Shown: positions 9,922 through 20,054, numbered from the stretch's first letter. The stretch is DNA of 64,000 bases from Acetobacter okinawensis JCM 25146 (GCF_000613865.1 NZ_BAJU01000003.1:62001-126000); one strand, 5' to 3'. The notes: generated from the sequence alone by a model not told the origin. A program made the numbers and translations.

Positions 9922-12561
9922 TTAGAAATCTGCGTTCAGACGACCATAATAGTAGGCACCTGTGATTGGCACCTGCAGAGAGAACTGGTCGTAAGGCTGT
10001 GCGCCGCGGGAGTTGTTGATCTGCGCAACCATACGGGGTTTGACATCGGAAATGTTGTTAACACCCACAGCCATGTGCCAGTTCTTGTTAAAGCGGTAGC
10101 CTATTTCAATATCTGTCATCCAACGCGGTGTGTTCTTGAACTGGTTGAAGCACACATTGGAGTAAGCCAGTTTTCCACCACCCGAGCAGGGGGTGTTCTG
10201 GTTCTGCCAGTCGTAATAGGTCAGCATGGAGGTGGTTTCTCCATACCGGGTTTCACGCACGTTAAAGTCCCAGTTTTTGTAACGGTAGAATGCGTTCAGG
10301 ATAATCTTGCTGCGTGGGTAAGCCGTTGTGATGTAAGAAATATTCTGTGCATTCAGCAAAGGATTGCCATTTGTATCCAGTGCGTTGTGATGCAGACGGG
10401 TACGGTTGAGATCAAGCGCCAGAGTAAGTGCGAGCGTGCCAGCCGTGCGGAAACGGAAGGTGTAATCAGCTTTGATATCCAGCCCCTGAGTGCGTGTGCT
10501 GGCTCCGTTGGTCATGAAGTATGCAGACACGTTGTCAGCAATCAGGCCATTGGAAGGCAGGAGATAACCAAGTTGTTCAATGGCAGAAATAGCGCTGGCA
10601 CCATTGACCGTGCCGCCACCGACAATACGGTCGCGCAGGTTAATCTGATAAACATCTGCTTCAACATGGAACCCACGAACTGGTTCAATAACAATGCCAC
10701 CGCTGGCACTGACTGAACGTTCGGGTTTGAGCTTGCTGGCTCCCAGTGTGCGGGCAGCGTCCGAATCAACTGGCAACAGGCCGGAAGCGCCATTGGGGTC
10801 CACGTTCATGGCAGAGTAGTGCTGTTCCGCCAGTGTAGGAGCGCGGAAACCCGTGCTGATGGTGCCACGGAAGGCAATGCGCCGTGTTACGTCATAGCGG
10901 GTGGAAACCTTACCGTTTTCCGCGTTGCCAACGTCTGTGTAATGTTCAAAACGTCCGGCAAAGTCCAGGTCCCAGTTTTTGAACGGATGGAAGTCACCAT
11001 CCACATAACCGGCCCAGATGTCACGGCTCCAGCTTCCTGCACTTTGCGGGCCAATACCTGCATACCCCTGTGTGCCACCCAGAATATAGGACGCCGGGTC
11101 GCCTGCCGTCAGATCATAGGTTTCCAGCCGGTGCTCAGCGCCAAAAGCCAGCAGCATTGGAACTTTTTGAGCAATGTTGAAGTGTCGGCGGAAGTCGAGG
11201 TTATTGGTCCACTGTGCAAGTCTGTATGTTTCTGCGCGGACGTTTGTCGGGGTCCAGCCGCAGCCAAGTGATGAGTAGTTGGCTGAGGTGCTATCCAGAG
11301 AGCAGTCAGAGGACAGCATACCTGTGTTGGCAGTATTTTTATTGCCAATCTTGGTTTCGTCAGCACCGTAAGTGGTGCTTAGATCCCAGTCGAAACCGAA
11401 GAAATTATCACCTTTAAGGCCAATGGTTGCCGCGTAATCGTTTTCCCGAATGGTTTCGAGCGGGGAAAAACCGGATGGGTAATAGGTCGGCGCAATGGTG
11501 GGAATACGGTAGTTTTCGTATGCTTCACCATAACGATGTGCATAAGTGATCAGGCCGTAAAACTGTATATCGTCGTTGATCTTTTTGCCAAAATCGATGG
11601 CAAGATTTTCACGCGTTTCTTCTGGCGTGCTCATGATCTTGTTGGAATCAAGTGGTAAGTTCATGGCGTTAGCCACGACACCGTTATAATACCCGGTTGT
11701 GGTTGCGCCATTGGGCCAGGAGCCTATCAGACGATGATCTGATGTTTTGACAACGTAATGATCTGTGTGCGTGATCTGGCCAGATAGATGGATATAACCA
11801 TCCTGACCCAGCTTCAGCCCGCCATCTGCATTCAACTGGTATTGCCAGCCGTCACCGTTATAGGCATTGGCCCCGGTTTGGGCTGACATATGCAGGCCGT
11901 GGTCGTCTTTTTTGGTAATAATGTTCACAACACCTGCAATGGCGTCTGACCCGTACATGGCAGCAGCACCGTCTTCCAGCACTTCAATATGGTCAATAGC
12001 ATTTGCTGGGATCATGTTCAGGTCAACGCCGGTCGAGCCAAACTGGGGACCTGCGTCTGCTACAATATTTGCTGTGGAATGACGGCGTTTGCCATCAACA
12101 AGAACCAGAACTTCGTTCGGGTTGAGACCACGCATCTGAATGGAAGATGTCAGCGCGGCGCTGTCTGCCGCCATGGCCTGCACGTTGATCGAGGCGTATG
12201 TCCGCACCAGCGAATCTGCCAGATTAACCTGCCCAGAACGGCGTAGTGTTGCTGCCGTTAAAACGGTAACAGGGGACGAGCTTTGCCTTGCTTTGCGGTT
12301 GGTGGAGTGGGTACCTGTTGAAACATTAACAGTTTCAACATCCCCTGCGTACAAAGCCTTTGTGTTATCCTTTTTACGGCTCGCCGATGTTGGCGCGGTC
12401 GTAGTAACGGGAACCGCCGATACTTTTGTTACTTTGCCGGAACGTTCGTGCGAAATTTTCCGGTGTGTCGTGGCGATTCCCGTAGTTTCTGCCACAGAAA
12501 GAGAGGGCAGAACGGTGCAGAGTGTGGTGGCAAGCAGAGAAAAGCGGCGCGCTAATCGCAT
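9922..12561 (-). CDS. TonB-dependent receptor next to amine oxidase operon
   Basis: An intact 879-residue outer-membrane receptor. It has a signal peptide (residues 1-24, ending SVAET), an 80-residue low-complexity Thr/Ser/Lys-rich linker, and a TonB-box-like segment near VETVNVST. The plug carries SIQMRGLNPNEVLVLVDGKRR and IEVLEDGAAAMYGSDAIAGVVNIITK, and the barrel ends in an aromatic (RLNADF). This plug type (VLVDGKRRHST) belongs to the receptor group that often takes up organic substrates rather than siderophores. It is transcribed towards the amine oxidase/cytochrome c/RidA genes, so its ligand may be the amine substrate; this is inference. No Fur-like box was seen upstream. Confidence 0.9.
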   Translation of the reverse strand: MRLARRFSLLATTLCTVLPSLSVAETTGIATTHRKISHERSGKVTKVSAVPVTTTAPTSASRKKDNTKALYAGDVETVNVSTGTHSTNRKARQSSSPVTVLTAATLRRSGQVNLADSLVRTYASINVQAMAADSAALTSSIQMRGLNPNEVLVLVDGKRRHSTANIVADAGPQFGSTGVDLNMIPANAIDHIEVLEDGAAAMYGSDAIAGVVNIITKKDDHGLHMSAQTGANAYNGDGWQYQLNADGGLKLGQDGYIHLSGQITHTDHYVVKTSDHRLIGSWPNGATTTGYYNGVVANAMNLPLDSNKIMSTPEETRENLAIDFGKKINDDIQFYGLITYAHRYGEAYENYRIPTIAPTYYPSGFSPLETIRENDYAATIGLKGDNFFGFDWDLSTTYGADETKIGNKNTANTGMLSSDCSLDSTSANYSSLGCGWTPTNVRAETYRLAQWTNNLDFRRHFNIAQKVPMLLAFGAEHRLETYDLTAGDPASYILGGTQGYAGIGPQSAGSWSRDIWAGYVDGDFHPFKNWDLDFAGRFEHYTDVGNAENGKVSTRYDVTRRIAFRGTISTGFRAPTLAEQHYSAMNVDPNGASGLLPVDSDAARTLGASKLKPERSVSASGGIVIEPVRGFHVEADVYQINLRDRIVGGGTVNGASAISAIEQLGYLLPSNGLIADNVSAYFMTNGASTRTQGLDIKADYTFRFRTAGTLALTLALDLNRTRLHHNALDTNGNPLLNAQNISYITTAYPRSKIILNAFYRYKNWDFNVRETRYGETTSMLTYYDWQNQNTPCSGGGKLAYSNVCFNQFKNTPRWMTDIEIGYRFNKNWHMAVGVNNISDVKPRMVAQINNSRGAQPYDQFSLQVPITGAYYYGRLNADF

Positions 12562-13156
12562 GTTTCATGTCCCACTTGTAAAGCATTATTGCTTCAACAG
12601 CCGTATTACATTCTGGATAAGAAATGATAGAAAAAAACATACCTGCCGTGGCTATTCTGCATACCGTTGCGAAAACGCAACATATGACGCTCCGCACTGG
12701 CTGTTGCTGCATCAATACCGGCAGCAATGATAGACCTGAAGATCAATCAGGTAATTTGAGCGACTGTCTAAAAACCTGACTGGTGATCCGCAGACTAACA
12801 GGCGGAAGGATATGTGGGAGGAGACAAGGCTTTGTCCGATGGTCTGTCACAAAAAACGTGGCGAACACGCATCTGCACATCACATGCATCCATTATCCTG
12901 CAGCGAAAATTAGTTACCAAAACCCTAAATAATGTGAGCTCATTAGGCCTGATTCTGTTTTTCGCACGTTTGTTGAATAAAATTCATGTGATTGATTAAG
13001 TTACATATTTTCAGTGCGAAGCGATCATCAGTACTGTCATAATCCGATATAAATGAATAAAATGTAATTTATTGTCTCTTTGGAGAGGGTGGGGAATCTG
13101 CTAGGTGCGATGCTCATGAGAATGACTCGCATTAACCTCTATGGTAGGATCTTGAT
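12562..13156. other. Divergent intergenic region between two receptor genes
   Basis: About 600 nt between two TonB-receptor genes read outward. The only clear signal is the Fur-like box at 13117-13131. A frame of about 60 codons at 12814-12999 has no ribosome-binding site or recognisable content and is not called. The rest is AT-rich around 12900-13080 and probably holds both promoters. Confidence 0.5.
13117..13131. promoter_or_regulatory. Fur-like box before siderophore receptor
   Basis: TGAGAATGACTCGCA lies 25 nt before the GTG start of the receptor gene. It matches the box at 7182-7196 in 14 of 15 positions and fits the 7-1-7 Fur pattern loosely (TGAnAAT-n-AnTnnCA). Repetition at two iron-type loci is the main support. 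Confidence 0.55.
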
Positions 13157-15540
13157 GTGACACTCCGTCCTGTAACACCTCTACGCGTAACTGCCCTGTT
13201 AGCCTCGACGTTCCTCTCTCTGGGGGGAGTTTTTGCTGCCGAGGCAGCGGATACTGTATATAATAAGAACAACAAGACTGCCTCTGACGAAGTGGTGGAA
13301 AAAAAAGCGGATGATCGCAAGGAAGTAGCGGTCAAGACGAATAAGAACCAGAAGACCATCGTCAACGTTGCGTCCAGGACAGATGAACACATTCTGGTCA
13401 AAGCCCGCAGATGGGACCGTGGGAGCTATACGGCGGCAGAAACCAGTGCCTCAACTGGTTTGCCGTTAAGCCTGCGGGAGACCCCGCAAACTGTGACAGT
13501 CATAACCCGGCAGGTTATGGATGATCAGCAGATCAATACTCTTGATGATATTCTGAACACAACGCCAGGTGTAACGTCGTATGCGAATGATAATGCTGGC
13601 CGAACAACATATCGCGCACGTGGGTTTGACATTACCAACTACAAAATAGATGGAATGCAGATTGATGCCTCAACCAGCTTTGGGGGTGTTGGGTCATCCA
13701 TGAACATGGATCTGTACGACAACGTGCAGATTGTTCGTGGGGCCAATGGTCTGCTTGGCGGGACGGGTGATCCGTCCGCTACCATTTATATGCAGCGCAA
13801 AGCGCCACAACGTGAGTTTGCAGCCAATGGCCTTTTAAGGTTGGGGAACTGGAATGAGCACCGCGTGATGGCCGACCTGAATGCGCCACTTAATCGTTCG
13901 GGCACCATTCGTAGCCGTTATGTCTTCTCGTGGGATGATACGGATACTTTTCGGGTACGCGAGCATGTTAATCGCATTGGTGCGTTGGCAAATTTTACAG
14001 CAGATATCTCTCCTCGTGACACCCTTAATTTTGGTTTTCAATATGAAAGAACCCAGAATGATGGTGCATCCTGGGGGTCAAACGTGCCGATCTGGTATGC
14101 GGATGGAACGGCAACAAACCTGCCACGCAGTACTAACCCCGCAGCCGACTGGAGCAAGGCGGTCCGCGACCAGTACACGGCATTTATCAACTATGACCAT
14201 GATTTTTCTGCCGGATGGCATCTGAAAGTTGGTTATATGCGCACTCAGGGGAGTTCCTACAACAATCTTGGTGTTGCAAAAGTCAACAATGCTTCACGCG
14301 GTAGTATGGTGGTTTCTGGAATCAGGATGGAACAGGTGCATATCTGAATGCCTTGCATGCCGAATATGAAGATGCGCGTGACAATGCTGACGTCCATGTT
14401 TCTGGGCCTGTTCATTTTCTAGGTCACGAGCACCAGTTGGTATTTGGGTTTAACGGTTATAATGATGAGTTGACTCAATACACCTTTAGTAAGGCCTTGG
14501 GGAACTGTTCTATCGCAGGGGTTAGCCCGTATTCTGGGTGTCAGTACCGTGCTACAGGGTTGCCAATTGCTAATTGGCAGACGTGGGATGGATCTTATCC
14601 CAATTTTACTACGTATAGGACCCACGCGCGTGAAGTAGACGTTACACGCAATTATGGTGCTTATGCATCTGGTCGCTTTGTATTGGCAAAAGGTCTGTCC
14701 TTAATTCTGGGCGGGCGTATGAGCAGTTATCAGGCTTATACGGGCACCTATAACAAAGCGAATCAATATTCAGGTTCTTCCAGCACGGGGCAGCAAAATG
14801 CAGTTCTGACGCCGTATGCAGGTATGGTCTATGACTTTACCAAGACCATGTCGATTTATGGAAGTTATACAAATATTTATACGCCCCAGTCCAACCTGCG
14901 GGATGTTGATAACAAACCTTTGAATCCTGTTATGGGCAAAAGTTATGAAACAGGATTGAAGGGGGAATTTTTCAAGAAGCGGTTAAATACCTCTTTGGCT
15001 TTCTATCTTAATCGGCAGAGCAATGTGGCTCAGGCAACGGGGGCGACAAATGCAAGCACAGGTGAGGCTATTTACGATTCAATTGATGGCGTAAAAACAG
15101 AAGGTATTGACTTTGACGCTTCTGGCGAGCTGCTACCTGGTTGGAATGTCTTTTTCGGTTACAGCTATCTTTACGAAAAAGGTCTGAGTTATCGTCAGGA
15201 CCCACACCATCTTGTACGCCTGACAACGAGCTATACTTTCCCCGGTAAGCTGCATCATCTTACCATTGGTGGGGGTATATCCAGCCAGTCTAGCACGGAA
15301 TGGTCGACCAATCCGGGACGTCCTCTCGGAAACGGTAAGTACGATGCCTCCAATCTTCGTGTCAAAGGGTATACGTTGGTCAACATTATGGCGCGTTACC
15401 GTGTTGCGAATTGGTTGGACATTGCAGGAAATATAACAAACCTGACGGATCGCACCTATGTAAGACAGGAAGGCTTTTATGATGGTATGATTTATGGAGA
15501 GCCCCGCACGTTCAGCTTTACTTTGCGCGGTCATTATTGA
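13157..15540 (+). CDS. TonB-dependent ferric-siderophore receptor, one frameshift
   Basis: An FpvA/FoxA-type siderophore receptor of about 794 residues after correction. Start is a GTG with TAGGAT 8 nt upstream. The signal peptide covers residues 1-31. The plug shows SLRETPQTVTVITRQVMDDQ, LDDILNTTPGVTSYAND and YRARGFDITNYKIDGM (about 105-180), and IVRGANGLLGGTGDPSATI. The barrel ends with NITNLTDRTYV and FSFTLRGHY. The frame breaks at the GG of 14318-14319, where one more G restores SGNQDGTGAYLNALHAEYED. A Fur-like box precedes the gene and a hairpin follows it. Iron regulation and siderophore uptake are well supported by family and context; ligand unknown. Confidence 0.88.
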
Positions 15541-15574
15541 TTTCGCAAATCATTTTCTGATCTTGAAATTGTTT

Positions 15575-15604
15575 AACAGCAGGGAACGGAAGTCCCCTGC
15601 TGTT
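15575..15604 (+). terminator. Hairpin after siderophore receptor gene
   Basis: AACAGCAGGG (15575-15584) pairs with CCCTGCTGTT (15595-15604) across a 10-nt loop, 35 nt after the receptor stop. The following ATTGATTT is only weakly T-rich, so it may terminate in both directions between convergent genes. Confidence 0.6.
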
Positions 15605-15753
15605 ATTGATTTCTAAGGTCTTCAGGGGGATAATTATTGGGTTCTCTTGTTCTTTTGTATTAAATTTAAAATTATTTTCGGCTCATACATATGAGCTTAG
15701 CGCCAAGTCTTCTACTAGGGTAGGCGGTCAGGTAGGTGGGATTGCCACGTGAT

Positions 15754-16644
15754 TCATTGAGCAGACGCTGCAAACTCTATAAAATCGCGCAGGTAGTGAA
15801 TGTCTTCATCAGTCTCTCTATGACCAAGGAATATCTGTTTCGCAATGCCTTTTTTACTCAACTTTACAGGATAAAGTTCAAAACGAGTGGCATATTCTGT
15901 AACCAGCCAGCGTGGGAGTGCTGCAACACCTCGGCCATGTGCGACCATAACCAGCATGATATCTGTTGTCTCGATCTGCTTCTGTCGCCGTGGCGCTATG
16001 CCCGCTGGTTGTAAAAACTGTGTAAAAATATCAAGACGTTCTGATGGGACGGGGTAGGTAATCAAAGTCTCGTTTGCAAGGTGCTCTGGCAAGACGAATT
16101 TTTGTCCCCGCAAGGGGTGTTCGGGGCCAACAGCTAGAACAAGCTCATAATCAAAAACTGGTGTGAACTTCAGACCGGGTTTGTAGAGAGGGTCGGGCGT
16201 AACAAGAATATCAACCTCATTACTGAAGAGTGCGCCAATACCACCAAACTGAAACTTCTGACGTACATCCACATCAACCTTAGGCCATCTCTCCAGATAT
16301 GGGGATACGACCTTGAGGAGCCACTGATAACAGGGGTGACATTCCATGCCAATGCGGAGTGTGCCACGTTCGCCATTACTGAACTGTTGAAGACGTTTTT
16401 CCGCTAATTCGAACTGAGGAAGAAGGCGGTTGGCGAGTGCCAGAAGCCATTCTCCAGCTTGGGTGAGTACAAGGGATCGTCCCTCCCGCCGCCATATCTT
16501 GACTTCGAACTGGGTTTCTATCTTGCGGATAGCGTGGCTAAGCGCAGGCTGGGTCAGATTTAGGCGCGTGCTTGCCGCAGTCAAGGAACCTTCTCTGGCC
16601 ACTTCCTGAATAATTTTCAGGTGGCTGCGCTCCAGAATACCCAT
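15754..16644 (-). CDS. metR: MetR-type LysR regulator of methionine genes
   Basis: A 296-residue LysR-family regulator that matches MetR over its full length. The winged HTH at residues 1-65 contains EGSLTAASTRLNLTQPALSHAIRKIE. The effector domain carries the MetR-typical strings GMECHPCYQWL, FDYELVLAVGPEHPL and FLQPAGIAPR. MetR activates met genes and senses homocysteine. The ATG at 16644 was chosen because GGAG lies just upstream; a TTG 12 nt earlier is less likely. It lies behind mesX-mesD on the same strand with a 204-nt gap, so it probably controls them. A sequence in its upstream region recurs before a sulfatase gene (see 16676). Confidence 0.85.
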   Translation of the reverse strand: MGILERSHLKIIQEVAREGSLTAASTRLNLTQPALSHAIRKIETQFEVKIWRREGRSLVLTQAGEWLLALANRLLPQFELAEKRLQQFSNGERGTLRIGMECHPCYQWLLKVVSPYLERWPKVDVDVRQKFQFGGIGALFSNEVDILVTPDPLYKPGLKFTPVFDYELVLAVGPEHPLRGQKFVLPEHLANETLITYPVPSERLDIFTQFLQPAGIAPRRQKQIETTDIMLVMVAHGRGVAALPRWLVTEYATRFELYPVKLSKKGIAKQIFLGHRETDEDIHYLRDFIEFAASAQ

Positions 16645-16675
16645 GCTCCACTCCAAAAATGCACAGAATGATACA

Positions 16676-16691
16676 GTTATAAAATTATATC
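16676..16691. promoter_or_regulatory. Motif shared by metR and sulfatase promoters
   Basis: GTTATAAAATTATATC occurs here, 32 nt before the metR start, and with one change (GTTACAAAATTATATC) at 25249-25264 between the divergent DUF1254 and sulfatase genes. Both loci are sulfur-related, so a common sulfur-responsive operator is possible. AT-rich sequence makes chance a real alternative. Confidence 0.3.
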
Positions 16692-16848
16692 ATAATGCTT
16701 CGTAAAGCCCATGTAGTAAACGACGGTGGTTTTTATGCTCGTGGCCGTATCAGGTGCGAGGCGAGGGGACTATGCTCCGCCAGAGTAACGGTTGCAGTTC
16801 TTTAGCTTCCGTTACCAGTTGGTTGCTCATGTTTTGGCATGGACTCTA

Positions 16849-17877
16849 CTAGCTAGAGAGTTCTTTACGGACAATGTCTGCACCAGCGCTTAGGGCTTTG
16901 AGTTTATCTCTTGCAACCTGCCGAGGCAGAGGGGCCATGCCGCAGTTGGTGCAGGGGTAGAGGTTTGGTGCGTCTACAAACTGCAAGGCTTTGCGTAAAG
17001 TATTAGCAACGTCTTCTGGTGTTTCAACGGCATGAGTTGCCACATCAATCGCACCGACCATAACTTTTTTGCCCCGGATGAGTTCGATCAGGTCCATTGG
17101 AACCCGGGAGTTCTGGCACTCTAGGGAAAGTAAGTCGATATTGGATTTTTGTAGTTTGGGGAAAATTTTCTCATATTGCCTCCACTCTGACCCCAGAGTA
17201 TTTTTCCAGTCAATATTTGCTTTAATGCCATAGCCGTAGCAGATATGGACTGCTGTTTCGCACTTAAGACCGTTCAGAGCCCTTTCTAGAGCTGCTATGC
17301 CCCAGTCATTGACTTCATCAAAGAACACGTTAAAGGCGGGCTCATCAAACTGGATAATATCAACACCAGCGGCTTCGAGTTCTTTGGCTTCGAGGTTAAG
17401 AATTCTGGCAAATTCCCACGCCAGTTTCTCGCGGCTTTTGTAATGGCCGTCATGGAGTGTATCAATCATAGTCATGGGGCCGGGCAATGCCCATTTGATA
17501 GGTTTTTTTGTTAAAGTGCGTAAAAATTTTGCATCTTCGACAAAGACGGATTTTTCGCGTGTTACTGTTCCTACGACCGACGGCACGCTGGCATTGTAGC
17601 GGTTACGAATTTTAACCGTCTGACGGTTTTCAAAATCAACGCCACTCAGGTGTTCAATAAAAGTTGTTACAAAGTGCTGGCGTGTCTGTTCACCATCACT
17701 GACAATGTCAATGCCTGCGTGATCCTGGTCATCTAGTGTTAAGCGCAACGCATCCTGTTTGCCTTCGAGCAGTTCTTCCCCCTGTAGTTTCCAAGGTGAC
17801 CAGAGTGTCTCAGGTTGGGCGAGCCAGGACGGTTTTGGTAAGCTGCCAGCTGTTGCGGTTGGGAGTAATGTTGTCAT
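16849..17877 (-). CDS. mesD: MesD, core-MetE folate-independent methionine synthase
   Basis: A 342-residue enzyme corresponding to the C-terminal catalytic half of cobalamin-independent methionine synthase (MetE). It makes methionine from homocysteine but lacks the N-terminal folate-handling half. The expected zinc ligands are in place: H211 and C213 (AVHICYGYG), E253 (LLSLECQ) and C312 (CTNCGM). FDEPAF at 177-182 and the DGEQTR segment at 61-66 are also MetE-like. It lies 28 nt after mesX (DUF1852) on the same strand. That pairing is the published signature of the MesD/MesX system, which needs oxygen and whose methyl donor is unknown. MetR adjacent supports the assignment. Confidence 0.85.
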   Translation of the reverse strand: MTTLLPTATAGSLPKPSWLAQPETLWSPWKLQGEELLEGKQDALRLTLDDQDHAGIDIVSDGEQTRQHFVTTFIEHLSGVDFENRQTVKIRNRYNASVPSVVGTVTREKSVFVEDAKFLRTLTKKPIKWALPGPMTMIDTLHDGHYKSREKLAWEFARILNLEAKELEAAGVDIIQFDEPAFNVFFDEVNDWGIAALERALNGLKCETAVHICYGYGIKANIDWKNTLGSEWRQYEKIFPKLQKSNIDLLSLECQNSRVPMDLIELIRGKKVMVGAIDVATHAVETPEDVANTLRKALQFVDAPNLYPCTNCGMAPLPRQVARDKLKALSAGADIVRKELSS

Positions 17878-17905
17878 GAGTGATAGCCTTATGTTTTTGG
17901 TTTAA

Positions 17906-18887
17906 TCATGCGGAATAACTGGCAGACCATTGCTCAAGCCTGTCATGGTAGGGGCTGATAAAGCTTTCTTCCGTATATTTCCCCTGTGCAATGGCCAGTT
18001 GACTGCGTTCTTCTCGGTCGTAAACAACACGCGTGAGCGAATAGTCCTGATGACTTAAGCTGGGATGGTAGTCTTTGGGGGCTACCGAATTGGCATTATA
18101 AATTTCAGGGCGATAAATTTTGGAAAACCTCCATTGTACTGATAGTACTGATAAGTTCGAGAGTGGAGTAATCAGAAAGGAGGTCGCCAAAAAAGTAGAA
18201 TGCCAGAGGCGCCACGCTATCAGGGGGTAGAAAATAGCGTACCTTCATGCCCATTTTTGCAAAATACTGATCAGTCAAAGAAAATTCATTTTGTTGATAT
18301 TCAACGCCGAGCACCGGGTGCTGGTTATCTGTCCGATGATAGGTTTTGTTGGTAGAAACACTCAGGCAAATAACCGGGAGCTTATGAAAATTCATTTGAT
18401 AGGCCGGGGATTGGAGGAGGCATTTGAAGAGCTTTCCATGTAAATCTCCAAAATTATTGGGGATATTGAAGTCAGGTTTATTCTTGTTATAATTTGGCAG
18501 TAATACGCTAAAATCATAGTCCCGTACATAAGAAGAAAAGTTATTTCCCACCAGACCAGAAATTCGTTTTTGATATGTTTTGTCTATGATTGATGTATTC
18601 AGAATTTCAATGAGAGGAAAAGAGTTTCTTCTGTTCTCAATGTCTATGTCGAGTTCGAAGGAAATAATTTCAACTTCTACAGAATAGCGATTGCCTTGCA
18701 GATTATCCCAATGAGCGAGACTATTAAAACGATTATCAATCATCTGGATGACATTGCGCAGGTTTTCTTGACGGTTTTCACCTCTTGCCAGATTGGCAAA
18801 GTTGGTTGTCAGGCGCGTATTGTCTGAAGGGTGGTAATGTTCATCAAACCGAATGCGTTTAATATTGAATGCAGATTGCTTTATCAT
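17906..18887 (-). CDS. mesX: MesX (DUF1852), partner of MesD, one frameshift
   Basis: A DUF1852 protein of about 326 residues, the obligatory partner of MesD in folate-independent methionine synthesis; its chemistry is not known. The start is the ATG at 18887, giving MIKQSAFNIKRIRFDEHYHP at the N-terminus, the typical family opening. Longer upstream codons lack family sequence. The C-terminal KIYRPEIYNANSVAPKDYHPS and VVYDREERSQLAIAQGKYTEE segments are in another frame. The break lies in the A4/T4 runs at 18118-18127, and one surplus T restores the frame (TMEV then SKIYRPE). No signal peptide is visible, so it acts in the cytoplasm. It is first in the mesX-mesD operon. Confidence 0.83.
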
Positions 18888-18940
18888 AGTTGTTTTGCGT
18901 CCTGTTTTTATATTGCTGATTTGTTTTACTGTTCTCATGC

Positions 18941-18968
18941 TCAGGCATATTGAAGATGTTATGCCTGA
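18941..18968. promoter_or_regulatory. Hairpin in the mesX leader region
   Basis: TCAGGCATA (18941-18949) and TATGCCTGA (18960-18968) form a perfect 9-bp inverted repeat 54 nt before the mesX start. It has no T-run behind it and does not look like a SAM riboswitch. Nearby, TGATTTGATTTCA (18988-19000) fits the MetR box TGAA-n5-TTCA at 7 of 8 fixed positions. Both are candidates only. Confidence 0.35.
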
Positions 18969-19018
18969 ATGATCTATTGAATAAAAATGATTTGATTTCA
19001 TTTATCCATAAATATCAT

Positions 19019-20047
19019 TCATGGATTGAGGACTGTTTTTAAAGGAAGGCCATCTATGCTCTGGCTGTTCTTACGCGTAGGGCTGACAATAGGAAGATGC
19101 AGATTATTCAAAAAACTCTTGTTTTGGCGAGATTTAGATCGTGGTGAAGCTGGGCGGTTCAGTTTTTTCAAGTGCTGAGTTAATTTTCCCAGAAGGTCAC
19201 TCTTTAGTCGTGGAATAATCCAGTACAGAGTAACATCAATAGCATGCTGCGGAGGAAGCTCGATGAGTCTGCCTGTTGCAAGATGTTCCTGTGCCAGACA
19301 AAGAGGTTGTAGGCCCCACCCAAGACCAGCCAGTGCAAAATCCAGAAATCCCTGAGGGGAGGGGATGTAATGTACGTGCAATGGCAGGGGCGTGTGGTGC
19401 ACATCTTGTAGCCAGCGTGTTTGCAGTTTGTCACGTTTTTCAAAGCACATGCATGGTGCCGTTGCGAATGCGGCACGCGTGAACCCGTTGGAAAAGTGAC
19501 GCAGTATAAAATCGGGACTAGCGCAGGCAACGTAGCGCAACACGCCCAGATGGGTTGTGTGGCATCCCGGTACCGGAGTGGCATCTGCCGTAACTGCGGC
19601 CATAACATCGCCCGAACGCAGCCGATCTGCCGTATGAGCTTCATCTTCAACAAGAAGGTCCAGAAAGACATCTGTCTCTTTTGCAAAGTCGGCTATTGCT
19701 CTGGGGAACCATGTTGCCAGACTATCCGCGTTTACTGCGATTTTAAGGGTTGGGGAGCGGGAGACCGCCATAACCCCTTGCCCGCAGAGTTCGGGAATTT
19801 CGGCCTCAAGTAGGCGTACCTTGTCAATATGCGCGCAAAGCGCTTTGCCCAGGGCAGTGGGCAGGCAAGGTTGGCCTCTGACGATCAGGAGCGATCCCAG
19901 TCTTTCCTCGTATCCTCGGACGCGTTGTGAAATTGCTGAGGGGGTGAGGCCAAGAGCGTGAGCGGCCCCTTCAAAAGACCCTTCACGCACAACGGCACTG
20001 ACAGCATTCAAGGCGGCGTAATCTAGCATGATTAAGGATTGCTTCAT
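19019..20047 (-). CDS. argP: ArgP/LysG-type LysR regulator
   Basis: A 342-residue LysR regulator of the ArgP/LysG (IciA) group, which senses lysine and arginine and activates an amino-acid exporter. It has the short N-terminus MLDYAALNAVSAVVREGSFEGAA, the HTH LTPSAISQRVRGYEERLG and an effector domain with AVNADSLATWFPRA, typical of ArgP. It is divergent from an ArgO/LysE exporter gene, the classical arrangement. The ATG at 20047 or the one six codons later may be the start. The last 45 or so residues (basic, Ser/Asn-rich) exceed the family length. A one-base slip in the A6 run near 19165 would give a normal end, so the tail may be artefactual. Confidence 0.85.
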   Translation of the reverse strand: MKQSLIMLDYAALNAVSAVVREGSFEGAAHALGLTPSAISQRVRGYEERLGSLLIVRGQPCLPTALGKALCAHIDKVRLLEAEIPELCGQGVMAVSRSPTLKIAVNADSLATWFPRAIADFAKETDVFLDLLVEDEAHTADRLRSGDVMAAVTADATPVPGCHTTHLGVLRYVACASPDFILRHFSNGFTRAAFATAPCMCFEKRDKLQTRWLQDVHHTPLPLHVHYIPSPQGFLDFALAGLGWGLQPLCLAQEHLATGRLIELPPQHAIDVTLYWIIPRLKSDLLGKLTQHLKKLNRPASPRSKSRQNKSFLNNLHLPIVSPTRKNSQSIDGLPLKTVLNP

Positions 20048-20054
20048 ATCATGT

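Noticed and set aside
12814-12999. Frame of about 61 codons between the two receptor genes
   Set aside because: No ribosome-binding site and no recognisable content; it lies in a divergent promoter region.
16785-16815. Inverted repeat GTAACGG / CCGTTAC between mesD and metR as terminator
   Set aside because: Long 17-nt loop, short arms and no T-run; not strong enough to call.
18888-19018. SAM riboswitch before mesX
   Set aside because: Only a simple 9-bp hairpin and a weak MetR-like box are present; none of the conserved SAM-I or SAM-II core sequence is seen.
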